Made by a program: the position numbers and the translations under genes
NCBI RefSeq assembly: GCF_015694465.1
Contig: NZ_JADQDO010000002.1
Span: 62,001-126,000, forward strand
From: Microvirga alba
Lineage (GTDB): Bacteria; Pseudomonadota; Alphaproteobacteria; Rhizobiales; Beijerinckiaceae
DNA length: 64,000 nt
Direction: 5' to 3'
The notes under the pieces: generated by a model
The model's input: only the letters and a program-made list of their open reading frames with translations
Told to the model about the DNA's origin: nothing
Database searches by the model: none
Part shown: piece after piece, positions 27,473 to 36,388 of the stretch
How the letters are laid out: every line of letters begins with the position of its first letter
Numbering within the stretch: position 1 is the stretch's first letter

Positions 27473-28306
27473 TTACTTGACCGCTCCCGCAGTGAGACCG
27501 CGGACCAAGTAGCGTGAGAAGAAAAGATACAGGACGAGGATCGGCGCGATGGCGAGCGTCAGGGATGCGAGAACCGCATTCCAGTCGGTGACGTATTGGC
27601 CGATGAATTGCTGCACCCCGAGCGTCACCGTCTGCTTGCCGTCGCCGGGCGCGAGGATCAAGGGGAACCAGAGATCGTTCCAGATTGGCACCATGGTGAA
27701 CACGGCAACCGTCGCGATGGCGGGCGTGATCAGCGGCAGGATGATGCTGCCGAAGATGCGATACTCGCTGACTCCGTCGCACCGGGCGGCATCGCGGAGG
27801 TCCTTCGGAATCTGCTGGATGAATTCGCCGAGGATCAGAATGGCGAGCGGCAACCCTTGCGCCACATAGACCAGGATCAGCGCGGTGAGCGTGTTGACGA
27901 GGTTGAGGTCCACCATCATCCGCAGGATGCTGACGCTGCCGAGGCGGATCGGCACCATGATGCCGATGGCCATGTAAAGAGCGATGATCGTGTTGCCGCG
28001 GAAGCGATATTCCGTCAGGGCCCAGGCCGCCATCGCGCCGATAAGGATGATGAGTCCGAGGGAGATCACGGTCACCGTGAGGCTGTTCACGAAATAGAGC
28101 CCGAAATCAGATTTCGCGAAGACCTGATCGAAGCCAATGGTCGTAAAGGTTCGTGCATCCGGAAAGCCGAGCGGATCGGAAAAGATGGCGCGGCGCGTCT
28201 TGAATGCGTTGATGAGGATCAGCGCGATCGGGCCAACGGCGAGGATCGTGTAAAGGATCAGCGCAATGTGAACGGCGATGCGGCCCGGCCTGGCAAGCGG
28301 TCTCAT
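27473..28306 (-). CDS. Sugar ABC transporter permease (MalG/NgcG type)
   Basis: This 277-residue inner-membrane protein has six hydrophobic segments and the EAA loop (LRDAARCDGVSEYRIFGSIILPL, about 170-192), the ATPase contact of CUT1 sugar importers. The start is ATG 28306, 8 bases after the other permease's stop. The C-terminal SRYLVRGLTAGAVK is typical of MalG-type subunits. Confidence 0.94.
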   Translation of the reverse strand: MRPLARPGRIAVHIALILYTILAVGPIALILINAFKTRRAIFSDPLGFPDARTFTTIGFDQVFAKSDFGLYFVNSLTVTVISLGLIILIGAMAAWALTEYRFRGNTIIALYMAIGIMVPIRLGSVSILRMMVDLNLVNTLTALILVYVAQGLPLAILILGEFIQQIPKDLRDAARCDGVSEYRIFGSIILPLITPAIATVAVFTMVPIWNDLWFPLILAPGDGKQTVTLGVQQFIGQYVTDWNAVLASLTLAIAPILVLYLFFSRYLVRGLTAGAVK

Positions 28307-28314
28307 GACGTCCC

Positions 28315-29277
28315 TCAGAATGTGTGCCGTTGCAGTCGCCGTTGCACGCCGAAGAGATAGATCAGCACGCCGATCAGAATGATGATCAGCATGGCGGTCG
28401 CCACCGTCGCGCCCATAGTCGGGCTGCCGACCTGAAGCTGGTAACCGAAGAAGGTGCGGTAGAAGAACGTGCCGAGAATATCGGTCGAAAAATTCGGGCC
28501 GGCCAGCGCGCCCTTGACGGCATAGATCAAATCGAAAGCGTTGAAGTTCGCGACAAAGGTGAGAATGGACACGACGCCGAGCGTCGGCAGGATCAGCGGC
28601 AGGCGCACGAACCAGAAAACGCTGAACGGTCCCGCGCCGTCGACCGTCGCCGCATCGAGGAGATCGTCAGGGATGTTCAGGAGTGCCGCATAGATCAGCA
28701 TCATCGGGATGCCGACGAACTGCCACACGGAGATTAGGGACACAGTGATCAGCGCGGTCGATTCCTGGCCAAGCCACGGCCCGAAAAAGCTTCCCAGACC
28801 GACCGCATCCAGGATCTTCTCGGCGATCCCCCAGAGCGGGTTGAGCATGAGCTGCCAGATGAAGCCGATGATCACCACCGATAGCATCGTCGGCAGAAAA
28901 AGGAGCGTACGATAGACGCTGCCGCCGGTCAGGCGCGGCAGGCTGAGCAGCATCGCGAGCCCCAGGCCGATGCCGTTCTGCACCACCATGTGAATGCTGA
29001 AGAAGATCAGGTTGTTTTTAAGGGCGTTCCAAAAATGACCCGACCAAGCGGGGTCCGTCAGGAGCGTATAGAAATTGCTGAGCCCACTGAAATGGCGCGC
29101 GCCGGTCTCATCGCCCGAATAAAAGCTGAGGCGGATCGTGTCGACCAACGGATAGATCGAAAAGACCGTGTAGATCACCAGCGCGGGAGCGAGGAAGACA
29201 GCGATATGCAAAGGGAAGCGGGAGCGCGCGAAAACGCGTTCCGCCGGCTGCACGCCTAAGGCCGTGATGTCCGACAT
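28315..29277 (-). CDS. Sugar ABC transporter permease (MalF/NgcF type)
   Basis: This 320-residue permease has six or seven hydrophobic segments and the EAA loop (IPDDLLDAATVDGAGPFSVFWFVRLPLI). I start at ATG 29277 (MSDITALG). The in-frame extension to 29334 overlaps the hairpin after the binding-protein gene. It pairs with the 27473-28306 permease to form the membrane channel. Confidence 0.94.
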   Translation of the reverse strand: MSDITALGVQPAERVFARSRFPLHIAVFLAPALVIYTVFSIYPLVDTIRLSFYSGDETGARHFSGLSNFYTLLTDPAWSGHFWNALKNNLIFFSIHMVVQNGIGLGLAMLLSLPRLTGGSVYRTLLFLPTMLSVVIIGFIWQLMLNPLWGIAEKILDAVGLGSFFGPWLGQESTALITVSLISVWQFVGIPMMLIYAALLNIPDDLLDAATVDGAGPFSVFWFVRLPLILPTLGVVSILTFVANFNAFDLIYAVKGALAGPNFSTDILGTFFYRTFFGYQLQVGSPTMGATVATAMLIIILIGVLIYLFGVQRRLQRHTF

Positions 29278-29307
29278 GTAAGCTCTAGCTCGAAGAGAAA
29301 CGGGATC

Positions 29308-29332
29308 GCGGGCCGCCATCGCGGCGGCCCGC
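29308..29332 (-). other. Intercistronic hairpin after sugar-binding-protein gene
   Basis: Perfect 10-bp arms GCGGGCCGCC (29308-29317) and GGCGGCCCGC (29323-29332) surround a 5-base loop. The hairpin lies between the binding-protein stop and the first permease. Such hairpins commonly stabilise the upstream message and keep the binding protein in excess. No T tract follows, so full termination is unlikely. Confidence 0.7.
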
Positions 29333-29347
29333 ATCGTCTTTGAGCGA

Positions 29348-30637
29348 TTACTTCTTGTGCGGTGCGTACCAACTCGCGAGGCCGTCCTCGGCCTTCTTCG
29401 CGGCCTCCTCGGGCTTCATCGTGCCATTGAGAACTTGCGCGCTCACGTTCCAAAGCTCGTTCTCAAGGTTCGGCGTGCCACGGGACAGAATTTGATAGGA
29501 GTTGCGGATCGAACTGTCGCAGGTGGCGCGCCATCCGACGAATTTCGCCGCGACTGGATCCTTCACCGTGACCTTCTCCTTGGAGAGCGGGAAAAAGCCC
29601 GGCAATGAATTCGCGTAGATATCCGCGAAATCGGAGGATGCGATCCAGGACAGGAAGGTCTTGGCGGCCTCCACGCTCTTCGACTTGGCGTTGATCCCGA
29701 GCGCGATATCCGTGTGGTCGCTGATGTAGCACTTGCTTGCGCCATCTGGCACCGGCGGAGCGAAGGCATCGAACTCGAAATCGGCCTGCTTGCGGAAGAT
29801 CGGGACGTCCCAGGATCCCCCCGGATAGATCGCGGCCCGGCCGAGCGCGAAGAGGTTCTGCGTGTCCGGGTATTTCTGCGCCTGATAACCTTTGCCCATA
29901 TAGGGAGCCCAGCTCGCGAGCTCCGCGAAGGTCTGGACATAGGCCGGATCGGTGAACTTCTGCTTGCCATCGATGAGCGCTTTGCGGCCCTCTTCCCCCT
30001 TCCAGTAATTCACGCCGATATTCTGGAGGCCCATGGTGGCCGCTTCCCATTGATCGGCGGTGCCCATGGCGATGGGGGTGTATTTGCCGTGCGCCTTGAT
30101 CTTGTCGAGAACCGCATGGAACTCCGACACGGTCTTCGGTGGCGTCAGCTTCAACTCGTCGAAGATCGGCTTATTGTAGATGAAGCCGTGGATCACCGAT
30201 GCCATCGGCATGCAGAAAGTCGTCTTGCCGTCATCCGTGGACCAGGCGCTCTTCGCCACGTCCGAGAAATTCTCGATGCCCTGGACATCATTGACGGGCA
30301 GAAGCTGGCCCTTTTTGAACAGATCGAGGGAGGCGTCGAACGGTCGGCACGTGATCAGGTCGCCAGCGGTACCACCGGTGAGGCGTGCATTGAGCGCGGC
30401 ATTGTATTCGGTCGGCGGGTCGGCTTTGAACTGGACCTTGATATTCGGGTACTTCTTATTGAAGGCCGGGATGATCTGACTGTTCCAAACATCCGCATCG
30501 TCGTTGCGCCAACTCTCGATGGTGAGAGTCTGGGCGCCGGCCACATTCGCAAAGGCCATGGCAGCAGCGGCAACCGAAACGGTCGCAAGCATTTGCCCTG
30601 CCCTGCGCACGAGATTTTTCGCGTGGAGAGGCCTCAT
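29348..30637 (-). CDS. Sugar ABC transporter substrate-binding protein
   Basis: This 429-residue family 1 extracellular solute-binding protein has a signal peptide (MRPLHAKNLVRRAGQMLATV..., cleavage near FANVAGAQT). The mature start TLTIESWRNDDADVW is typical of sugar binders of the CUT1 type. I use ATG 30637, with GGAGG 9 bases upstream. It is the first gene of the importer operon and divergent from the amino-sugar operon across a 382-base control region. Predicted ligand is an amino sugar or chito-oligosaccharide (context inference). Confidence 0.92.
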   Translation of the reverse strand: MRPLHAKNLVRRAGQMLATVSVAAAAMAFANVAGAQTLTIESWRNDDADVWNSQIIPAFNKKYPNIKVQFKADPPTEYNAALNARLTGGTAGDLITCRPFDASLDLFKKGQLLPVNDVQGIENFSDVAKSAWSTDDGKTTFCMPMASVIHGFIYNKPIFDELKLTPPKTVSEFHAVLDKIKAHGKYTPIAMGTADQWEAATMGLQNIGVNYWKGEEGRKALIDGKQKFTDPAYVQTFAELASWAPYMGKGYQAQKYPDTQNLFALGRAAIYPGGSWDVPIFRKQADFEFDAFAPPVPDGASKCYISDHTDIALGINAKSKSVEAAKTFLSWIASSDFADIYANSLPGFFPLSKEKVTVKDPVAAKFVGWRATCDSSIRNSYQILSRGTPNLENELWNVSAQVLNGTMKPEEAAKKAEDGLASWYAPHKK

Positions 30638-31019
30638 CGTTGGTAATCCTCCGGTCGGCGGGGCGTGTGAAACGCCCCTCTTGATCACCCCTCGACCTGT
30701 CCTTGCGCGCTTGCTGCGTTCTTGTGTCGCCAGTGGACTTCCCTGAACTGTTCCACTTGAAATGACCACGGACAAGTGACCTTATAGTGGTATCGCCAGG
30801 GCTGAAGCGCGACAAGTTCTTTAACGACTTGTTCCATAGTACCAATGTCCAATGGCCTTCACGTCTGCTCCCCGCTGTTGAGCGCCCTATTTAGCGATCT
30901 TTCTCGGAAAGAAGGTGCCCGCTTTTCCGTCACGCCCCTTCACGGACTGGATATTAAGTGGCATGGTAACCACCTTGAAATGACGTTTGCCGGCTGAGCC
31001 ATCCGCGATCCAATTTGAC
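30638..31019. promoter_or_regulatory. Divergent control region of the amino-sugar cluster
   Basis: The 382 bases hold no gene I can support. They contain a TGGTATCGCCA element (30788-30798) and an interrupted palindrome AAGTGG...CCACCTT (30956-30976) with ATGGTAAC inside. They also contain two copies of CCAC-(C)TTGAAATGAC (30757-30766 and 30975-30984 for the 10-mer). The TGGTAT half-site resembles operators of GntR/UTRA-type NagR regulators (TGGTAT-N-GACCA), and such a regulator is encoded at 31897. The palindrome is about 45 bases before the kinase start and the other element about 150 bases before the binding-protein start. Confidence 0.5.
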
Positions 31020-31916
31020 ATGAGTGAATTCCTCTTTCTCGGCATTGACGGCGGCGGCACCAAGTGCCGGGCGCGCCTGCGCGATGCGAAGGGCGCTTTG
31101 CTGGGCGAAGGAACGGGTGGTCCATCGAATATCCGGCTCGATCCCGATCTGGTCTGGAACTCGATTCTCACGGCCTGCCGCGAAGCCCTCGGTCAGGCCG
31201 GACTTCAGGAAGCCGATCTCAAGCGAATTCATGCGGGCATGGGGGCTGCCGGAGCCGGCCAGACCAGCGCGGTGGAGCGTCTTCTCTCGCGGCCCCATCC
31301 CTTCTTCTCCTTCGCCATCGACACCGATGCGCATACCGCATGGCTCGGCGCCTTCGGAGGCCGCGACGGCGCAATCCTGATCGTCGGCACGGGCTCGTGC
31401 GGTTATGGCGTCGTCGGCGGCCAGCGTCGTTACGTCGGCGGCTGGGGCTACGAGATTTCCGACGAAGGCAGCGGGGCCGCTATCGGCCGCGAAGCTCTGC
31501 GCCGGATCATCTGGGCCTATGACGGGCGCATCGCATCGACGCCGCTCTCCAGGACGCTTCTTGCCGAATTCGGCAACGATCCTGAAATTCTCGTCGACTG
31601 GGTCGGCAAGGCGCGCCCGAGCGACTATGCGCGCTATGCGCCGATTGTGCTCGAACACGCGGAGCAGCGGGATCCGCTCGGCATCGCGCTTGTGACCGAG
31701 GCCGCCTCCGGCATGGCCCAGATCGCGACGCGCCTGCTCGATCTCGGCGCGCCGGCCTTGTGCCTCTTCGGCGGATTGGCCGAGCCGTTGCGGCTCTGGC
31801 TTCCACCACCGCTCCAGCAAGCCATCGCCCCGCCGGCGGCCGATGCGCTGGATGGCGCGATCCTTTTAGGGCAGACCACGCATCGCGGAGGCAGGAATGA
31901 CCGAACAAGCCTCTGA
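31020..31916 (+). CDS. BadF/BadG-type sugar kinase, probable N-acetylglucosamine kinase
   Basis: This 298-residue ASKHA-fold kinase of the BadF/BcrA family has the phosphate-1 motif LGIDGGGTKCRARL (about 6-19), a second motif ILIVGTGSCGYGV (about 119-131), and GWGYEISDEGSGAAIGR, which is characteristic of GlcNAc kinases of this family. It would make GlcNAc-6-phosphate for NagA, encoded three genes downstream. I use ATG 31020. The end overlaps the regulator gene by 20 bases. Confidence 0.88.
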   Translation: MSEFLFLGIDGGGTKCRARLRDAKGALLGEGTGGPSNIRLDPDLVWNSILTACREALGQAGLQEADLKRIHAGMGAAGAGQTSAVERLLSRPHPFFSFAIDTDAHTAWLGAFGGRDGAILIVGTGSCGYGVVGGQRRYVGGWGYEISDEGSGAAIGREALRRIIWAYDGRIASTPLSRTLLAEFGNDPEILVDWVGKARPSDYARYAPIVLEHAEQRDPLGIALVTEAASGMAQIATRLLDLGAPALCLFGGLAEPLRLWLPPPLQQAIAPPAADALDGAILLGQTTHRGGRNDRTSL

Positions 31917-32682
31917 GTCGCTCCCGCTGATCCCCCTCGACGAGGCGAACCCGACGCCGCTCTATCTGCAACTGCAGCAATCGATCGAGGATGCTGTCAG
32001 GAAGGGGGCGATCAAAGCGGACGACGCCCTGCCGGGTGAACGCGACCTCGCCAAGCAACTCGGCATCTCGCGCGTCACCGTTCGCAAGGCGATTACGGGA
32101 CTCGTCAAGAAGGGCGTGCTCGTTCAGCGCTGGGGGTCAGGCACCTTCATCGCGCCCCAGATGCGTCTCGAACAGCCGCTCTCTCGGCTATCGAGCTTCA
32201 CCGATGACATGTCGGCCCGAGGCTTGCCTTCTTCGGCCGTGCTCTTGAGCCGCTCGATCGGCCCCGCCTCACCCAACGAGTTGATGGTGCTCGGCCTGTC
32301 GCCCGGCGATATGGTGAGCCGCGTCAACCGTCTCCGTCTCGCCAACGGCATTCCGATGGCGATAGAGCACGCCGTTGTTCCGAGCCGGTTTCTGCCGGAT
32401 CCCTCGCTCGTCAAGCAATCGCTTTATGCGGTGCTGCACGAACAGGGTTTCATGCCGAGCCGCGCCTTGCAACGGCTTCATGCGGTCCTCTTGAGCGAGG
32501 AGCAGGCGGCCCTGCTTCAGGTGCCGCCGGAAAGCCCCGCTCTCTATATCGAACGCCGCTCGTTCACTGGAACGGGCGAAGCGGTCGAGTTCACCTCGTC
32601 CTATTATCGGGGCGATGCCTATGACTTCGTGGCTGAGCTGACGATCAGCCAGCCTGACCGAATGCAGAGTGATGATGTCTGA
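31897..32682 (+). CDS. GntR-family regulator with UTRA domain (NagR-like)
   Basis: The 261-residue regulator has an N-terminal winged helix (about 20-85: PTPLYLQLQQSIEDAVRKG, LPGERDLAKQLGISRVTVRKAI) and a C-terminal UTRA ligand-binding domain (about 100-250, ending RGDAYDFVAEL). It is the HutC/NagR subgroup, and its position between a GlcNAc-type kinase and nagA supports sensing an amino-sugar phosphate. It probably represses the divergent importer and its own operon. It overlaps both neighbours (20 and 8 bases). Confidence 0.92.
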   Translation: MTEQASESLPLIPLDEANPTPLYLQLQQSIEDAVRKGAIKADDALPGERDLAKQLGISRVTVRKAITGLVKKGVLVQRWGSGTFIAPQMRLEQPLSRLSSFTDDMSARGLPSSAVLLSRSIGPASPNELMVLGLSPGDMVSRVNRLRLANGIPMAIEHAVVPSRFLPDPSLVKQSLYAVLHEQGFMPSRALQRLHAVLLSEEQAALLQVPPESPALYIERRSFTGTGEAVEFTSSYYRGDAYDFVAELTISQPDRMQSDDV

Positions 32683-33727
32683 GAAAATGAATTCCGAATT
32701 TCCCGTGACAGCAATGCTGAGCGAAGCGCGCGAGGCCCCGCAGGTTGTAGCACGTCTGCTTGAGAGCAATGCTGCCCTGTGCCGTGATCTGGGCGCGCGC
32801 CTGCGCGCTTCGCCGCCGCCCTTCGCGGTGACCTGCGCCCGCGGAAGTTCGGACAACGCGGCGACCTTCGCCAAATACCTGCTGGAAATCCATTCAGGCC
32901 TCGTCACGGCCTCCGTCGGCCCCTCGGTGACCTCCGTCTATTCCGCCCGGCCGCGGATGCGCGATGCGCTCTTTCTCGCCGTCTCTCAATCGGGCCGCAG
33001 CCCCGACATCCTTCACCTCGCGAATGCGGGGCGGGAAGACGGCGCGCTGACGGTCGCGCTGGTGAACGACTCGACATCACCGCTCGCGTCCACCTGCGAA
33101 GTGGTGCTGCCGCTTCATGCCGGGCCTGAGAAGAGCGTCGCAGCGACAAAATCCTTCATCGCGGCGCTTGCCGCATCCTTGCAGCTCGTGGCCCATTGGT
33201 CGCAGGACCAGGCGCTCCTGAAGGCCCTCGAGACGTTGCCGGACGTGCTCGCCAAGGCGGCTTCGACGGACTGGTCGGCCGCGCTCCCCATGTTGTCGAA
33301 AGTTGACGACCTCTTCGTCGTCGGGCGCGGCGTGGGCTTTGCGATGGCGCAGGAAGCCGCGCTGAAGCTGAAGGAAACCTCCGGCCTGCACGCGGAAGCC
33401 ATGAGCGCCGCCGAACTCATGCACGGTCCCTGGACCCTCGCGGGCGATCACTTCCCGATTCTCGTTCTCAGCCAGCGCGATGAGACCTTGAGCGGCGTCA
33501 ACGATCTCGTGACGAAGCTGAACGAGCAGGGTGTTCCCGTTATCGTCGCGGGCGCGGCCGAAGGGCCTGCGAAGGTCATGCTGCCGTCGGTCGAGAACAT
33601 TCATCCCTTCGTCGCGCCGATTGCGCTTATCCAGAGCTTCTATCCGCTGGTGAACGCCATCGCACAGGCGCGCGGTCGCAACCCCGATGCTCCGCCGCGC
33701 CTGCGCAAGGTGACGGAGACGGTCTGA
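32675..33727 (+). CDS. SIS-domain aminosugar-phosphate deaminase/isomerase (NagB-II type)
   Basis: The product is about 350 residues with two SIS domains, like the isomerase half of GlmS but with no glutaminase domain. Motifs are CARGSSDNAATFAKYL, SQSGRSPDI, and ATKSFIAALAA with the phosphate-binding Ser/Thr. A C-terminal LKETSGLHAEAMSAAELMHGP follows. Members convert glucosamine-6-phosphate to fructose-6-phosphate plus ammonia. A start at GTG 32669, ATG 32672 or ATG 32675 is possible. I chose 32675 (MSEKMN). It overlaps nagR by 8 bases and nagA by 1. Confidence 0.9.
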   Translation: MSEKMNSEFPVTAMLSEAREAPQVVARLLESNAALCRDLGARLRASPPPFAVTCARGSSDNAATFAKYLLEIHSGLVTASVGPSVTSVYSARPRMRDALFLAVSQSGRSPDILHLANAGREDGALTVALVNDSTSPLASTCEVVLPLHAGPEKSVAATKSFIAALAASLQLVAHWSQDQALLKALETLPDVLAKAASTDWSAALPMLSKVDDLFVVGRGVGFAMAQEAALKLKETSGLHAEAMSAAELMHGPWTLAGDHFPILVLSQRDETLSGVNDLVTKLNEQGVPVIVAGAAEGPAKVMLPSVENIHPFVAPIALIQSFYPLVNAIAQARGRNPDAPPRLRKVTETV

Positions 33728-34860
33728 TGCCCTTTGCCCTCACCGGAGCCTGCGTTTTCGACGGCACGCATATTCTTGAGGGGCGCGCGGTCGTCATCGA
33801 GAACGGCCGCATTGTCGGCCTGCCATTTGAAAAGGATCTCGGCGCGGCAACCGAGCGCCGCAAAGTCGAAGGTCTGCTTGCGCCGGGCTTCATCGATGTT
33901 CAGGTCAATGGCGGCGGCGGTGTCTTCTTCAACGACGTGCGGACCGCCGAGGGCATCAAGACCATTGCCAAGGCCCATCGGGCTTTCGGCACCATCGGTC
34001 TTCTGCCGACTTTCATCACCGATACGCGTGAGCGGATGACAGAGGCTGTCGAGGCGATGCGTGTGGCGCTCGCCGCACGCACACCCGGCGTTCTCGGCAT
34101 CCATGTCGAGGGTCCGTTCATCAATCCCGAGCGCAAGGGCGTACACAATCCCGCCTATATGCGCCCGATGGAGGAGGAAGACCTCGCGATCCTCACGTCG
34201 CTGAAGGAGGGCCGTACGCTCGTGACGCTTGCGCCCGAGCGCAACGCGATGGAGATGGTGGCGCGCCTCGCTGCTGCGGGCGTGCTCGTCTGCGCCGGAC
34301 ACACGGCGGGCGACTACGCGACGATCATGGAAGCCTGCCGCCACGGCCTGCGCGGGTTCACGCATCTCTTCAACGCCATGCCGCCGATGGCGGGCCGCGA
34401 CCCCGGCCCGGTCGGCGCTGCGCTCGACAGCAACAGCACCTGGTGCGGGTTGATCGTCGACGGATACCACGTGAGCGACGCAGCACTTCGCATCGCCATT
34501 GCGGCGAAGGGCACGGGGCATATGATGCTCGTCACCGACGCGATGTCGGTGACCGGCACGGACATGACGAGCTTCGACATTCATGGCCGGACGATCTATC
34601 GCAAGGGCGGCAAACTGACGACGGCGGATGGAACGCTGGCCGGCTCCGATCTCGATATGGCGAGCGCAGTGCGCAACAGCGTACAGCGACTCGGCCTCGC
34701 GCTTCCTGACGTGTTGCGCATGGCGTCCCTTGCCCCAGCCGCTTTCCTCAGGCTCGATCATGAACTCGGCCGCATCGCCCCGGGGTACCGTGCGAGCCTG
34801 GTTCTGCTTGACGATGACCTGCACGTCCAAAAAACCTGGATCGACGGCGAAGACGATTAA
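33727..34860 (+). CDS. nagA: N-acetylglucosamine-6-phosphate deacetylase
   Basis: NagA removes acetate from GlcNAc-6-phosphate to give glucosamine-6-phosphate for the SIS deaminase. The product is 377 residues, the usual length. Metal and active-site motifs of the amidohydrolase fold are GFIDVQVNGGGG (about 56-67), IHVEGPFINPERKG, CAGHTAGDY, HLFNAMPPM and the catalytic Asp in VTDAMSVTG. The start overlaps the previous stop (TGATG). The next gene begins 15 bases downstream. Confidence 0.95.
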   Translation: MPFALTGACVFDGTHILEGRAVVIENGRIVGLPFEKDLGAATERRKVEGLLAPGFIDVQVNGGGGVFFNDVRTAEGIKTIAKAHRAFGTIGLLPTFITDTRERMTEAVEAMRVALAARTPGVLGIHVEGPFINPERKGVHNPAYMRPMEEEDLAILTSLKEGRTLVTLAPERNAMEMVARLAAAGVLVCAGHTAGDYATIMEACRHGLRGFTHLFNAMPPMAGRDPGPVGAALDSNSTWCGLIVDGYHVSDAALRIAIAAKGTGHMMLVTDAMSVTGTDMTSFDIHGRTIYRKGGKLTTADGTLAGSDLDMASAVRNSVQRLGLALPDVLRMASLAPAAFLRLDHELGRIAPGYRASLVLLDDDLHVQKTWIDGEDD

Positions 34861-34875
34861 TGTAAGGAAATGACC

Positions 34876-35943
34876 ATGGGCGTGAAGCGGGTTCTTGTCG
34901 TCGGTCTCGGCAATATGGGCCTTTCACATGCCCTCGCCTATTCCCGCATCGACGGTTTCGAAGTCGCGGGCCTCTGCACCCGCAATTCCGAGAGCATGGA
35001 TCTGCCGCCGGCGTTGCAAGGCGCAAAGCGTTTTACGCATTTCGAGGAAGCACTCGAGGCTCTCAAGCCGGATGTGGTGTCGATCAACACCTGGTCCGAC
35101 ACTCATGCGTCCTACGCCATTGCCGCCATGGAAGCCGGCGCGCACGTCTTCGTGGAAAAGCCCCTCGCCGATACGGTGGTGGATGCGGAACAGGTCGTCG
35201 AAACCGCCATCCGTACCAAGCGCAAGCTCGTGATCGGCTACATCCTGCGCCATCATCCATCGTGGATCAAATTCATCGAAATCGCGAAGACGCTCGGCGT
35301 GCCGAATGTCTTTCGCATGAACCTCAATCAACAATCGAGCGGATCCGCCTGGGAGGCTCACAAGCGGCTGCTGCAATCGCTCTCACCGATCGTCGATTGC
35401 GGCGTCCACTATGTGGATGTCATGTGCCAGATCACCCGCGCAAGACCTTTGCAGGTCCACGCGGTCGGCGCACGTCTGACCCACGACATGCCCGCAGGCA
35501 TGTATAATTACGGCCACCTCCATGTGACTTTCGATGACGGCTCAGTCGGCTGGTACGAGGCCGGCTGGGGGCCGATGATGAGCGAGACAGCCTATTTCGT
35601 GAAGGACGTGATCGGCCCGAAGGGCAGCGTCAGCATCGTCATGACCGAGACGGCGGGAGAGGTGAGATCCGCCGACATCAACGCCCACACCAAGACCAAC
35701 CAGATCCTGCTGCATCACGCCGCGCTGACGCCAGATGGCACGCTCGCGAAGGCGGATGAGCGGATCAACACAGCGGATGAACCCGATCACGACGCGTTGT
35801 GCGAGCGCGAGCAGCGATTCCTGTTACGCGCCATCAACGAGGATCTCGACCTGACGGATCATATGACGGATGCGGTCAGATCACTGAGGATCGTGCTCGC
35901 TGCCGATGAATCGGTCCGCACGGGTCGCGTCATAGCGCTGTAG
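34876..35943 (+). CDS. Gfo/Idh/MocA-family oxidoreductase
   Basis: This is a 355-residue NAD(P)-dependent dehydrogenase. The N-terminal Rossmann fold has VLVVGLGNMGLSHALAY (about 6-22) and the family EKPLADT motif near residue 96. A C-terminal alpha/beta domain with HYVDVMC follows. The second ATG (34876) has AAGGA 7 bases upstream and is preferred over ATG 34870. It is fifth in the amino-sugar operon. It could oxidise or epimerise an amino-sugar derivative, but no function for it here is established. It converges with the GNAT gene, overlapping its end by 14 bases. Confidence 0.9.
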   Translation: MGVKRVLVVGLGNMGLSHALAYSRIDGFEVAGLCTRNSESMDLPPALQGAKRFTHFEEALEALKPDVVSINTWSDTHASYAIAAMEAGAHVFVEKPLADTVVDAEQVVETAIRTKRKLVIGYILRHHPSWIKFIEIAKTLGVPNVFRMNLNQQSSGSAWEAHKRLLQSLSPIVDCGVHYVDVMCQITRARPLQVHAVGARLTHDMPAGMYNYGHLHVTFDDGSVGWYEAGWGPMMSETAYFVKDVIGPKGSVSIVMTETAGEVRSADINAHTKTNQILLHHAALTPDGTLAKADERINTADEPDHDALCEREQRFLLRAINEDLDLTDHMTDAVRSLRIVLAADESVRTGRVIAL

Positions 35944-36388
35944 GACTGCCTACGCCATCTTTCACATAGAACACGAAGCTGCGGTTCTTGCCCGCAAATT
36001 CGCGGTCATATTCCCGTGCGATACGCCAGCCATGGCGCTCGTAGAACCGGCGTGCGCCTTGGTTGTCGCGAAAGCATTCGAGGCTCTTGGCTCCCGCCGC
36101 TTCCGCTTCGCGCAGCAACAATGTTCCCGCGCCCTTCCCGCTGGCATCGGGGTCCATGAACAGCATGTCGATATGGCCATCTGTCATGAGGAGAAAGCCG
36201 AGAGGCGTCCCCTCCTCGACGAGGATCGTGCGATCCCATGATCCAGCAAAGCGCGCCGCGAAGAAAGCCGCATCGCGCGTTGCCAGCACATCCTCCTCGA
36301 GGATCGTCTTGAACGCCTCACGATAGGAATGTTCGGCGATGATCGCCAGCGCCGGGATGTCGGCGGTGTTGGCCGGCCGCACCCTCAC
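35930..36388 (-). CDS. GNAT-family N-acetyltransferase
   Basis: This 152-residue acetyl-CoA-dependent acyltransferase opens MRVRPANTADIPALAIIAEHSY, then LGFLLMTDGHIDMLFMDPDASGKGAGTLLL (the acetyl-CoA-binding A motif, about 70-98) and a C-terminal ARRFYERHGWR. The start is GTG 36388, which overlaps the upstream permease stop as GTGA and has GAGG 6 bases before it, so it is translationally coupled to the peptide-type permease. A longer frame to 36733 is permease sequence in another frame. The substrate is unknown. An amino sugar, peptide or antibiotic is possible. Confidence 0.88.
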   Translation of the reverse strand: MRVRPANTADIPALAIIAEHSYREAFKTILEEDVLATRDAAFFAARFAGSWDRTILVEEGTPLGFLLMTDGHIDMLFMDPDASGKGAGTLLLREAEAAGAKSLECFRDNQGARRFYERHGWRIAREYDREFAGKNRSFVFYVKDGVGSPTAL

